DNA from: 73-13 sp035555435
Lineage (GTDB): Bacteria; Actinomycetota; Actinomycetes; Actinomycetales; Microbacteriaceae
DNA: 64,000 bases
Reading direction: 5' to 3'
NCBI GenBank assembly: GCA_035555435.1
Contig: DATMGN010000050.1
Span: 7,493 to 71,492 of the forward strand
Positions 1 through 10,457 of this stretch are shown here, piece by piece. The notes beneath the pieces were generated by a model that was not told where the DNA came from, ran no database searches, and was given only the letters and a program-made list of their open reading frames with translations. The position numbers were made by a program, and so were the translations under genes. Numbering within the stretch: the first letter of the stretch is position 1; each line of letters opens with the position of its first letter.

Positions 1-231
1 ACGGCGGAGCAGCTGCGGCGCAAGATCGAGGACGGCCTCGCCGACGAGGCGCATCGCATTCTGCAAGAGGGCATCGTGACGGCGCCCGAGGACATCGATC
101 TCGCCGTCATCACGGGCGCTGGCTGGCCATTCCAGATGGGCGGCCTGACACCGTACCTCGATCGGGTCGGCGCCTCGGAGCGCGTCTTCGGCGACACGTT
201 CCACCATCCGGTGATCCGAGGCGTCGCGTAG
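1..231 (+). CDS. 3-hydroxyacyl-CoA dehydrogenase / FadB-like protein, C-terminal end (partial)
   Basis: Only the last 76 residues of a gene that begins before the window are present; frame 1 is open from base 1 to a TAG at 229-231. The peptide has the look of the second C-terminal dehydrogenase domain of fatty-acid oxidation FadB/FadJ proteins: an EAHRILQEGIV helix, then VITGAGWPFQMGGLTPYLDR, where the GxGWPxxxGG block is typical of the family. The full enzyme would carry out hydroxyacyl-CoA dehydrogenation (and possibly hydration) in beta-oxidation in the cytoplasm. Assignment is from this short block only, so the domain composition of the missing part is unknown. Confidence 0.7.
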   Translation, partial: TAEQLRRKIEDGLADEAHRILQEGIVTAPEDIDLAVITGAGWPFQMGGLTPYLDRVGASERVFGDTFHHPVIRGVA

Positions 232-249
232 CGGCTCGCGTCCGCCAGG

Positions 250-810
250 ATGGATCGCATGACGCGACCATCGCCCCGCCAGTACGAGCCCGCCGCATTC
301 TCGGTCGGCGAGGTGATCACGGGCGGCGCGCTGACGCTCGGCGCGTACCTCGTCGTGTCGTTCTTCTGGTACTGGATCCTTACGCTGCTGACGATGAGCA
401 CGTCGCTCGGCTTCGACGCGGTGGGCGGCGGCTGGGTCTGGGCCTACTTCGTCTGGGTGTACGGCGCCTTCACGGCCGTGCCGGCCGTCATCATCGGCAC
501 GGTCACGGCGTCACTCGTGGGCCGCGCGATGGAGCACCGGGCATCCTTCCCGCGCCACCTCATCGTCCAGGGCCTGCACGCCTACGTGATCGGTGCGATC
601 GCGACCGTCGTCTGCCTCATCGTGATCGGGGGGGTCGGTGACTCCGCGGGTCTCACCATGTACCCGCTGCTGTGGGGCGGACCGGCCGCCGCATTCGCCG
701 CGCTTATCGGCTGGCGTTCCACCGTGGCGATCGCGCGTCGGCGGGATCGTCGTCGGCTTCCGGCAGCGGTCGCGCGATCGGAAGACGCTGACCCAGCACC
801 TGCGCCGTGA
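250..810 (+). CDS. Small integral membrane protein of unknown function
   Basis: A protein of about 186 residues with four predicted hydrophobic segments: near residues 20-45 (rich in Leu, Val, Trp), 60-85, 105-135 and 140-160. A charged Arg-rich tail follows (REIDRRR-like). I do not recognise a family. An alternative in-frame ATG lies at 259. It starts 18 nt after the FadB-like stop, so it may be co-transcribed with that gene. Its last 107 nt overlap the 3' end of the convergent dxs gene, so the C-terminal tail of one or both proteins may be non-conserved. High GC3 through the reading frame supports real coding. Confidence 0.6.
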   Translation: MDRMTRPSPRQYEPAAFSVGEVITGGALTLGAYLVVSFFWYWILTLLTMSTSLGFDAVGGGWVWAYFVWVYGAFTAVPAVIIGTVTASLVGRAMEHRASFPRHLIVQGLHAYVIGAIATVVCLIVIGGVGDSAGLTMYPLLWGGPAAAFAALIGWRSTVAIARRRDRRRLPAAVARSEDADPAPAP

Positions 811-2662
811 CGTCCCGCGCGATCGACTGGGCCGTGAGGCCCGTCTGCTCGAGGACGAAGTCGCGCGAGCCGTGCTCGAGGAACTCGTCCGGCAGCCCCC
901 GCTCGTCGACGCCCGTGTCGATGCCCGCGGCCCGCAGGTCCTGACGGATCCGGGTGCCGATCCCGCCGACTCGGATACCGTCCTCGAGTGTCACGACGAG
1001 CCGGTGATCCCCTGCGAACTCGACGACCGACACCGGGACGGGCACGATCCAGCGCGGGTCGACGACCGTCGCGCCGATGCCCTGCTGCGCGAGTCGCTCC
1101 GCGACCTCGAGTCCGAGCCGCGCGAAGGCGCCGACCGCGACGATCAGGACGTCCTTGTGCGCGGCCTCGCGGAGCACGTCGACGCCGTCCGCCGTGCGGC
1201 GCTGCGCGGCGATCTCCTGCACCGCGGTGCCCTTGGGGAACCGCACGACGGTCGGCGCGTCCGCGACCGCGACCGCCTCCCGCAGCTCCTCGCGCAGCGT
1301 CACCGCGTCACGCGGGGCCGCGATCCGGATGCCCGGCACGACCTGGAGCACCGCGAGGTCCCAGACGCCGTGATGCGACGGACCGTCGGGTCCGGTGACG
1401 CCCGCGCGGTCGAGGACGAAGGTGACGCCTGCGCGGTGCAGCGCGACATCCATCACGATCTGGTCGAACGCCCGGTTCGCGAACGTCGCGTACATCGCGA
1501 TGACGGGGTGCATGCCGCCGAACGCGAGCCCCGCGGCCGACGTGACCGCGTGCTGCTCGGCGATGCCGACATCGAGCACGCGATCGGGGTAGCGCTCCTG
1601 GAACTTCGCGAGCCCGGTGGGCCGCAGCATCGCCGCCGTCATCCCGACCACGTCGGGGCGCTCGTCGGCGATGTCGAGGATCTCGTCGGCGAAGACGCTC
1701 GTCCAGCTCGGCGAGCTCGCCCGGTCCAGCTGCTCGCCCGTCTCCGGATCGAACGGCCCGACGCCGTGGAACTGGTCGGCGACGTCGCGCACCGCGGGGT
1801 CGAAGCCGCGGCCCTTCTCCGTGATCGCGTGCACGATGACGGGCGCGCCATAGTCCTTCGCCCGGCGCAGCGCGCCCGTGAGCGCCTCGATGTCGTGGCC
1901 ATTGACCGGGCCCAGGTACTTGATGTCGAGGTTCGAGTAGAGCTCGCGGTTATTCGTCAGGCGCGACAGGAAACCGTGCGTCGCCCCGCGGATGCCCCGG
2001 TAGAGCGCGCGACCGGGCGCGCCGAAGAAGTGGAAGAAGCGCTGCGTGCTGAAATACAGCCGCCGGTAGCCGCGGCGGGTCCTGATGTCGGTGAGGAAGC
2101 GGGCCATGCCGCCGATCGTCGGCGCGTAGGAACGACCGTTGTCGTTGACGACGATGACGAGGCGCCTCGCGTTGTCGTCGGAGATGTTGTTGAGCGCCTC
2201 CCAGGTCATGCCGCCCGTCAGCGCGCCGTCGCCCACGACCGCGACCACCGCCCGGTCGGACTGGCCGGACAGCTCGAAGGCGCGCGAGATCCCGTCGGCC
2301 CACGACAGCGACGAGGACGCGTGGGACGACTCGACGATGTCGTGCTCGGACTCGGAGCGCTGCGGATAGCCCGCGAGCCCGCCCTCCTGGCGCAGTCGGC
2401 TGAAGTCCTGCCGGCCGGTTAGCAGCTTGTGGACGTAGGACTGGTGTCCCGTGTCGAAGATGATCGCGTCGCGCGGCGAGTCGAAGACCCGGTGGATCGC
2501 GAGCGTCAGCTCGACGACGCCGAGGTTCGGCCCCAGATGCCCGCCCGTGCGCGAGACCTCGCGCACGAGGAACCCGCGGATCTCGTCCGCGAGCTCCTCG
2601 AACTGCGCCTCGGACAGGCTGTCGAGATCGCGCGGACCGTGGATCTTGTCGAGCAGGCTCAC
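704..2662 (-). CDS. dxs: 1-deoxy-D-xylulose-5-phosphate synthase
   Basis: The thiamine-diphosphate enzyme that condenses pyruvate and glyceraldehyde-3-phosphate, the first step of the MEP isoprenoid pathway. The 652-residue product has the expected N-terminal block (SLLDKIHGPRDLDSLS), the ThDP-binding GDGALTGGMTWEALNN motif near residue 150, DGPSHHGVWDLA in the pyrimidine-binding domain and the C-terminal transketolase-like domain. The GTG at 2660-2662 is chosen because the family consensus begins there; a longer frame reaches 2782 but would overlap acnA by about 100 nt. It lies 19 nt downstream of acnA on the same strand, probably in one transcript. The C-terminal tail (about 35 residues, acidic/Pro-rich) runs into the convergent membrane-protein gene. 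Confidence 0.96.
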   Translation of the reverse strand: MSLLDKIHGPRDLDSLSEAQFEELADEIRGFLVREVSRTGGHLGPNLGVVELTLAIHRVFDSPRDAIIFDTGHQSYVHKLLTGRQDFSRLRQEGGLAGYPQRSESEHDIVESSHASSSLSWADGISRAFELSGQSDRAVVAVVGDGALTGGMTWEALNNISDDNARRLVIVVNDNGRSYAPTIGGMARFLTDIRTRRGYRRLYFSTQRFFHFFGAPGRALYRGIRGATHGFLSRLTNNRELYSNLDIKYLGPVNGHDIEALTGALRRAKDYGAPVIVHAITEKGRGFDPAVRDVADQFHGVGPFDPETGEQLDRASSPSWTSVFADEILDIADERPDVVGMTAAMLRPTGLAKFQERYPDRVLDVGIAEQHAVTSAAGLAFGGMHPVIAMYATFANRAFDQIVMDVALHRAGVTFVLDRAGVTGPDGPSHHGVWDLAVLQVVPGIRIAAPRDAVTLREELREAVAVADAPTVVRFPKGTAVQEIAAQRRTADGVDVLREAAHKDVLIVAVGAFARLGLEVAERLAQQGIGATVVDPRWIVPVPVSVVEFAGDHRLVVTLEDGIRVGGIGTRIRQDLRAAGIDTGVDERGLPDEFLEHGSRDFVLEQTGLTAQSIARDVTAQVLGQRLPIARPLPEADDDPADARSPRWNASR

Positions 2663-2681
2663 ACCGGCCACGCTACGCCGC

Positions 2682-5516
<2,835 letters not shown>

Positions 5517-5525
5517 GCTTCGATC

Positions 5526-6227
5526 TTAGTTCGCCGCAGCGGGCCCCGAATCCTCGCGCGGCGGGGTGCCGACGGCGCGTTGGCGGCGCAGCAACAGCCA
5601 CGTGAACCAGAGCACGACGGCATACAGCGGAATGCCCATCACGAGCTTGACGACGGCGAGCGCCTCCGTCTGCTCGGCGAAGTAGAGGGGCAGCTCAGCG
5701 GCGAGGCGCGCCGCGAACAGGCCGAACCAGATCGAGGTCGCCGCGGTCGCCGCGCTGCGGGTCCGGCGCACCTTGCGCCATCCCGTCAGGTCGCCCGTGA
5801 GCGCTCCCAGCAGCAGTCCGACGAGCGGCCAGCGCACGATGATCGTGACGAGCGTGACGACGAGGAGCACCGCGTTGATCCACAGCCCCGGCAGGAAGTT
5901 CTCGTTCGCGTCGCCCGACAGCAGCACGGCCGCCGCGGAGACCGCGACGAGGGCGAGCCCGCCGAGCGCCGACATGAGCGGCCCGCGCTGGATCGCCCGG
6001 ATGACGACGAACGCGATCGACACGGCGAGCGGCGCGACGACCGACAGCCACGGTGACTTCGTGATCGCGAAGACGATGAGGAAGACGAGGCCCGGCAGGA
6101 TCGACTCGATGATGCCGCGCACGCCGCCAAGTGCCGCGAGCAGCGCGCCCGCCGTCGGGAGCTCGCCCGGCGCCACCGCACCGAGTCCGCGGCGGGGCGC
6201 CGCGTCGGTGCCGTCGGAACCGCTCAC
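5526..6227 (-). CDS. DUF3159 family integral membrane protein
   Basis: A 233-residue protein of the actinobacterial DUF3159 family, recognisable from the block GGVRGIIESILPGLVFLIVF followed by about six hydrophobic helices and GLFAARLAAELPLYFA near the C-terminus. The GTG start at 6227 overlaps the DUF3710 stop (GTGA), which fixes the start. Function is unknown. Conserved linkage with dut and DUF3710 is common in actinobacteria, so a role in envelope or stress physiology has been supposed, but nothing in this sequence shows it. Residues 1-30 are a short hydrophilic leader rich in Ala, Gly and Pro. Confidence 0.88.
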   Translation of the reverse strand: MSGSDGTDAAPRRGLGAVAPGELPTAGALLAALGGVRGIIESILPGLVFLIVFAITKSPWLSVVAPLAVSIAFVVIRAIQRGPLMSALGGLALVAVSAAAVLLSGDANENFLPGLWINAVLLVVTLVTIIVRWPLVGLLLGALTGDLTGWRKVRRTRSAATAATSIWFGLFAARLAAELPLYFAEQTEALAVVKLVMGIPLYAVVLWFTWLLLRRQRAVGTPPREDSGPAAAN

Positions 6228-6850
6228 GTCGTGATCGCGCCCGGCTGCGCCGGCATCTGCAGCGGGATGAGGTCGCGCGGCGGCATCGGCGTCGTGCCGC
6301 GTACGACGACGATCGAGCGGAACAGCTCCTCGATCTCCTCCGCCGCCTCGCGGTCCGTCGCGCCCTTGCCCGCGATGACGCCGCGCAGGAACCAGCGCGG
6401 TCCGTCCACGCCGATGAAGCGCGCGAGACGCATGCCCTGCTCGCCCTCGATCGTGACGGGGATCTCGGCGAAGATCTCCGGCCCGAACGGCCCCGTGACC
6501 GCCTTCGCGCGCGCGCCCTGCGACGAGAGCTGGTCCATGATCTGCCCGCGGATCTCGTGCCACAGGCCGCTCGAGCGGGGCGCGGCGAATGGCTGCACCT
6601 GGAGCGTCGACCCGTGATACTCCAGGCCCACTGCGACGACACGCTTGGACTGCTCCTCGACCTCCAGGCGCAGGTGCAGGTCGGTGCGCGGCAGGATCTT
6701 GACACCGCCGAGATCGACGTACGGCCGCACGCCGGAGACCTCGGCGACATCGAACGGGCCTTTCATCTCGCGATCGGCGGGTGCCGACTTGGGCGTCGGC
6801 TCCGACTCGGTCGCCTCTTCGGCCGCCGACATGGCGTTCTCGTCGCTCAT
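6224..6850 (-). CDS. DUF3710 domain-containing protein
   Basis: A soluble protein of 208 residues. After a charged N-terminus of about 40 residues (Glu/Ser/Pro-rich) comes the DUF3710 domain: GPFDVAEV, YVDLGGVKILPRTDLHLRLEVEE-type strands, then ARFIGVDGPRWFLRGVIAG near residue 150. Its ATG overlaps the dut stop (ATGA) and its own stop overlaps the DUF3159 GTG (GTGA), so the three genes are tightly coupled. The biochemical role is unknown; the family is restricted to actinobacteria and nearly always sits beside dut. Confidence 0.88.
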   Translation of the reverse strand: MSDENAMSAAEEATESEPTPKSAPADREMKGPFDVAEVSGVRPYVDLGGVKILPRTDLHLRLEVEEQSKRVVAVGLEYHGSTLQVQPFAAPRSSGLWHEIRGQIMDQLSSQGARAKAVTGPFGPEIFAEIPVTIEGEQGMRLARFIGVDGPRWFLRGVIAGKGATDREAAEEIEELFRSIVVVRGTTPMPPRDLIPLQMPAQPGAITT

Positions 6851-7290
6851 CGCACTCCCCCGACTCCCGTGGATCCGAATCCGCCCTCGCCGCGATGGCT
6901 GCCGGGAAGCTGCTCGACGCGGATGAACTCCGCCCGCGAGACGGGCATGACGATGAGCTGCGCGATCCGGTCGCCGACCGCGATGTCGAACGGCTCCCGC
7001 GCATCGGTGTTGAGCAGCGTGACCCGCAGCTCGCCGCGGTAGCCGGCGTCGACCGTGCCGGGCGAGTTCACGATCGTGATGCCCCGCTTCGCCGCCAGAC
7101 CGCTGCGCGGCACGACGAACGCGACGTAGCCGTCCGGCAGGGCGATCGACACCCCCGTGCCGACCGTCGCGCGCTCGCCGGGGGCGAGGGTCAGCGCCTC
7201 CGCGGCATGCAGGTCCGCGCCCGCGTCACCCGGATGGGCGTATGCGGGGGTCTGGCCCGAGGCGATCAGGACGGGTACGTCTTGGGACAC
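6847..7290 (-). CDS. dut: Deoxyuridine 5'-triphosphate nucleotidohydrolase (dUTPase)
   Basis: Trimeric dUTPase that hydrolyses dUTP to dUMP and pyrophosphate, keeping uracil out of DNA and feeding dTMP synthesis. The 147 residues hold the five family motifs: HPGDAGADLHAAE (motif 1), PRSGLAAKRGI (2), GTVDAGYRGELRV (3), RIAQLIVMPV (4), and the Gly-rich flexible motif 5 RGEGGFGSTG at the C-terminus. The GTG at 7288-7290 is preferred over the longer frame (ATG at 7362) because a TAACCT -10 box ends 7 nt before it, which predicts a leaderless mRNA, and because the longer frame would overlap DUF3093. First gene of the leftward five-gene run. Confidence 0.96.
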   Translation of the reverse strand: MSQDVPVLIASGQTPAYAHPGDAGADLHAAEALTLAPGERATVGTGVSIALPDGYVAFVVPRSGLAAKRGITIVNSPGTVDAGYRGELRVTLLNTDAREPFDIAVGDRIAQLIVMPVSRAEFIRVEQLPGSHRGEGGFGSTGVGGVR

Positions 7291-7297
7291 GCCTTGA

Positions 7298-7303
7298 AGG
7301 TTA
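7298..7303 (-). promoter_or_regulatory. -10 box of the dut transcript (leaderless)
   Basis: On the minus strand TAACCT ends 7 nt upstream of the dut GTG, giving a predicted transcription start at the start codon. This would drive dut and the four genes behind it. Confidence 0.6.
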
Positions 7304-7321
7304 GTGCAGTTGAATGGGCGC

Positions 7322-7795
7322 ATGCCGGACGCAGCGGCGCCGATCAGGCGCACCGAGACCATTGCCTATCGCGAGCGGCTCACCCCCGGCCCCGGACTGT
7401 TCATCGCATGCGCGCTGCTCGTGCCCTCCGGCCTGCTCGCGTTCCTCCCGATCAATATCACGCTCGGCATCGTCGTCGCGATCGCGCTGTACGCGGCCGC
7501 CGTCGCGTTCCTCCTGCTGACCACCCCGGTCATCGAGGTCACGGCGAGCGCACTGCGGGCGGGACGCGCCATCCTGCCGCGCGACTTCGTCGGGGAGGTC
7601 GTAGCGCTCCACGGCGAGGACGCCTTCATCGCCCGCGGCCAGCAACTCGACGCACGGGCGTACACGCTGCTGCGGGGCTTCGTGCGCGACGTCGTGCGGG
7701 TCGAAAACACCGATCCGCGGGACCCCGCGCCGTACTGGGTCATCAGCACCCGGCACGCCGACCGGCTCGCGGCCGCGCTGCGGCGCGGCGAGTAG
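7322..7795 (+). CDS. DUF3093 family membrane protein
   Basis: A protein of 157 residues with two N-terminal hydrophobic helices (GLFIACALLVPSGLLAFLP and TLGIVVAIALYAAAVAFLLL) and a soluble C-terminal domain containing VIEVTASALRAGRAILP and PYWVISTRHADRLAAAL, both characteristic of actinobacterial DUF3093. The ATG at 7322 gives the usual length; a GTG at 7304 is an alternative. It is divergent from dut with only 31 nt between start codons. Function unknown; the linkage to dut and DUF4193 is conserved in actinobacteria. Confidence 0.85.
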   Translation: MPDAAAPIRRTETIAYRERLTPGPGLFIACALLVPSGLLAFLPINITLGIVVAIALYAAAVAFLLLTTPVIEVTASALRAGRAILPRDFVGEVVALHGEDAFIARGQQLDARAYTLLRGFVRDVVRVENTDPRDPAPYWVISTRHADRLAAALRRGE

Positions 7796-7801
7796 CGGGC
7801 G

Positions 7802-8104
7802 CTACGCGGCGCACTCCGCGCAGACCGGCCCGCCGAGCTTGCGGTCCTTGAGGACCGCGAGCTGCGAGCGGTGCTTGACGAGGAAGCAGCTCACGCACGT
7901 GAACTCGTCGGCCTGCTCGGGCAGCACGACGACGTCGAGGTCGACATCCGAGAGGTCCGCGCCGGCGAGCTCGAAGCTGCCGGGATTGTCGGCATCGTCG
8001 ACGTCGATCGACGCGCTCGCCGCATCGGGGACGCGCTCCTTGAGCGCCTCGATCGACTCGCTGTCGTCGTCGGTCTTGCGAGGTGCGTCGTAGTCGGTCG
8101 CCAT
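7802..8104 (-). CDS. DUF4193 family acidic small protein
   Basis: One hundred residues, strongly acidic in the first two thirds, then a C-terminal cluster TCVSCFLVKHRSQLA...GPVCAECAA that supplies two CxxC pairs likely to bind zinc. This is the DUF4193 pattern (small actinobacterial proteins encoded beside dut and sepH). The ATG at 8102-8104 has AAGGA about 11 nt upstream, and the family usually begins MATDYDAPRKT-like, so the longer frame to 8356 is rejected. Role unknown; an RNA polymerase-associated or regulatory function is only a guess from size and charge. Confidence 0.87.
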   Translation of the reverse strand: MATDYDAPRKTDDDSESIEALKERVPDAASASIDVDDADNPGSFELAGADLSDVDLDVVVLPEQADEFTCVSCFLVKHRSQLAVLKDRKLGGPVCAECAA

Positions 8105-8306
8105 GCTTGATCCAGTCCTTGGGTTGCCGAGGGGGGCCGAACGGCGGCGACAGTCTGCATCAATCGGATATGGAACGCAAACCGGGCCGGAAGCTCGTCT
8201 AGATCCGCTCGAACCAGCGGCGCGCCCGTGGTATTCCCGCGAAAAGCGCCCCACTCGTGTCACCATTCCCGCAGGCGCCGGGAGACGGCGAGGAGGGTGT
8301 TTCCCC

Positions 8307-9308
8307 ATGGATGAACTGCACATCGTCGGTGTCGAGGACGGATCGCTCGTCCTCACCGGCCCCGGCGGAGATCGCTACACGCTCGCGATCGACGACGCGC
8401 TGCACGCCCGGATCCGGCAGTCCATCGCATCGGACCCCGGCACGGCGCGAAAGCTGAGCCCCAAGGAGATCCAGGCGCACATCCGCGGCGGCATGTCCGC
8501 GGTCGACGTCGCCCAGGTGACCGGTGCCCCGCTCGAGTACATCGAGCGCTTCGAGGGCCCCGTCATGGCCGAGCGCGAGTACGTCGTCGAGTCGGCCCTC
8601 GCGATCCCCGTCCACATGGCCGCCGCGGACCCGCTCGCCCAGGCGGCGACGTTCGGCGACGCCATCCTGGAACGCCTGCACATCCTCGACGCCGAGGGCG
8701 AGCGCTGGAGCGCCTGGAAGGAGTCGAGCGGCTGGGTCGTCAAGCTCGGGTACATGATCGGCGCGATCGAGCACGACGCGCGCTGGCACTTCGACCCCAA
8801 GCGCCAGACCCTCTCCCCCATCAACGCAGAGGCCGTCGGACTGTCGCGCCAGGATCCCGGTCACGAGATCGAGCCGCCGCGCCTGCGCGCGGTCGTGCCG
8901 CTGCGCGCCGACGACGACGCCCCGTCGCAGCCCGAGCGCTTCGACTCCGACGCGTTCGCCGTCGACCCGGCCTCGATGATCGACAGCGGGCCCGTACTCG
9001 CCCCCATCGGCAGCCGTCCGGCGCCGCGCCAGCAGCACACCGGTCACGACCAGACGGCGGACCTGCTCGAGGCGCTGCGACGACGCCGCGGCGAGCGCGA
9101 GACGCCCGCCTACGAGGACGAGTCCGCGAGCCCGGCCTCCATGCGTGTCGTCGAGCTCGACATCGACCTCGAGATCGACGACGAGCCGCAGGAGGTCGCG
9201 CCCCGGCACAAGACCGGCGGCCTCGGCCCGCGCAAGGGCCGCGCCCCGATGCCGAGCTGGGACGAGATCGTCTTCGGCGCGCGCTCGGACGACGACGACC
9301 TCGCCTGA
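8307..9308 (+). CDS. sepH: Septation protein SepH
   Basis: SepH (DUF3071) is the actinobacterial cell-division protein that stimulates FtsZ assembly. The 333-residue product starts MDELHIVGVEDGSLVLTGPG and carries the helix-turn-helix-like block SPKEIQAHIRGGMSAVDVAQVTG at about residues 50-75, a conserved central part (EYVVESALAIPVH, then WKESSGWVVKLGY) and a long, acidic, low-complexity C-terminal tail rich in Arg/Asp/Glu, as in the family. A good Shine-Dalgarno (GGCGAGGAGG) lies about 9-10 nt before the ATG, fixing this start. The 202-nt gap upstream, shared with divergent DUF4193, must hold both promoters. Confidence 0.9.
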   Translation: MDELHIVGVEDGSLVLTGPGGDRYTLAIDDALHARIRQSIASDPGTARKLSPKEIQAHIRGGMSAVDVAQVTGAPLEYIERFEGPVMAEREYVVESALAIPVHMAAADPLAQAATFGDAILERLHILDAEGERWSAWKESSGWVVKLGYMIGAIEHDARWHFDPKRQTLSPINAEAVGLSRQDPGHEIEPPRLRAVVPLRADDDAPSQPERFDSDAFAVDPASMIDSGPVLAPIGSRPAPRQQHTGHDQTADLLEALRRRRGERETPAYEDESASPASMRVVELDIDLEIDDEPQEVAPRHKTGGLGPRKGRAPMPSWDEIVFGARSDDDDLA

Positions 9309-9313
9309 GCCGT

Positions 9314-10444
9314 TCAGGCGTAGGCGCCGAACCTGAGGAGCGGCACGCGCGACTCGGCGTCGGTCCACGAGCCGTGCTGCCCGACCATGCGGCCGGCGCT
9401 GCCCGCGTGTGCGGCCTCGGTATAGAACGCGACCGCCTTCCGCGCCGCGACGAGCACGTCGCCGATGCGCGGCCGCACGACCGCGTCGACCTCGCCGAAC
9501 CAGTTCGCTTCGATCGCCTCGTCGCGCGTGGCGACCCAGGCCTGGGCGCCGACGGCATCCCGCCAACGCGCCGCGAGGGCCGCCGGGTCGGCGGCCGCGT
9601 CGGCGTGGAGGTGCACGAGCCGGTGCTCACCCGCGATCGCCTCGACACCGGACCACAGTGGTGAGCCGTCGTCGATGACGATGCGGCCGTGCTCGGGGAC
9701 GTCGAGGATGCCGTGGTCCGCGGTGACGAGCAGCCCCTCGCGCGGCCCGAGCCCGCGCGCGAGCCGCGCGACGCCGCCATCGACCTGCTCCAGCGCGCGC
9801 ACCCAGGCATCGGACTCCCAGCCGTGCTCGTGGGCGGCGACGTCGAGCTCCGCGATGTACGCGTAGGCGATGCCGCGCCAGGAGCGGTCGGCGAGCGCGT
9901 CGCCGAGCGCGTCGAGTCGGTCGGCAATCGTGCGGCCGGCCACGTAACGGGCTCCGCGCAGCGCCGCGCCCGTGAACCCCGAGTTCCGGTACCGGTCGGC
10001 GCCGAACGCGATCGCCGCCAGCCCCTGCGCCGTCGCCGCCTCGAACAACGTCGGCGCGCGCTGCCAGTCGGCCGGCAGTGCTCCGCCGTCCCAGCCGCGC
10101 AGCTGGTTGACGACGAGCCCGGTGTCCGGCACGCGCGCGGTGTAGCCGACGATCCCGTGGGTGCCGGGGCGCGACCCGGTCGTCAAGCTCGTGATCGCCG
10201 CGGCCGTCGTCGTCGGCACCCCCGTCGCGATCACATCCGCCCGGGTGCGCATCGCCGCCGCGAGCGTGCGCGCGTGCCCGGATCGCGTTCTGAGATTGTC
10301 CGCACCGAGGCCGTCGATGAGCAGCACCGCGGCGCGATCGACGCCCGGCAGCCCGAGTCGGGAGGACGCGCCCGAGACCGCGGCAAGCGAATCCCGCAGC
10401 ACGTCGGCAAGGCTCGCAGCGCTGTCCGACGGCCCGGGTAGCAT
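9314..10444 (-). CDS. Alkaline phosphatase superfamily protein (nucleotide pyrophosphatase/phosphodiesterase type)
   Basis: A 376-residue cytoplasmic-looking hydrolase of the type I phosphodiesterase/nucleotide pyrophosphatase family. Metal and nucleophile motifs are visible: VLLIDGLGADNL (first Asp), GVPTTTAAAITSLTTG (nucleophile Thr region), AYIAELDVAAHEHG (metal Asp/His) and LLVTADHGILDVP (DHG metal site). No signal peptide is evident. The ATG at 10444 is supported by a TAGGAT -10 box ending 7 nt upstream. The gene is divergent from parC with 12 nt between start codons. Substrate is unknown; this family is commonly found next to sepH and parC in Microbacteriaceae-like genomes. The stop lies 5 nt from the convergent sepH stop. 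Confidence 0.88.
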   Translation of the reverse strand: MLPGPSDSAASLADVLRDSLAAVSGASSRLGLPGVDRAAVLLIDGLGADNLRTRSGHARTLAAAMRTRADVIATGVPTTTAAAITSLTTGSRPGTHGIVGYTARVPDTGLVVNQLRGWDGGALPADWQRAPTLFEAATAQGLAAIAFGADRYRNSGFTGAALRGARYVAGRTIADRLDALGDALADRSWRGIAYAYIAELDVAAHEHGWESDAWVRALEQVDGGVARLARGLGPREGLLVTADHGILDVPEHGRIVIDDGSPLWSGVEAIAGEHRLVHLHADAAADPAALAARWRDAVGAQAWVATRDEAIEANWFGEVDAVVRPRIGDVLVAARKAVAFYTEAAHAGSAGRMVGQHGSWTDAESRVPLLRFGAYA

Positions 10445-10451
10445 GACGCCG

Positions 10452-10457
10452 ATCCTA
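10452..10457 (-). promoter_or_regulatory. -10 box of the phosphodiesterase gene (leaderless)
   Basis: TAGGAT on the minus strand, 7 nt before the ATG at 10444. Its last base coincides with the first base of the divergent parC start codon, so promoter and coding sequence overlap. Confidence 0.6.

Noticed and set aside
5526..7004. A long minus-strand frame that would fuse upstream sequence to DUF3159
   Set aside because: The first half is an antisense-like frame through DUF3710; the GTGA overlap at 6224-6227 and the DUF3159 consensus set a later start.
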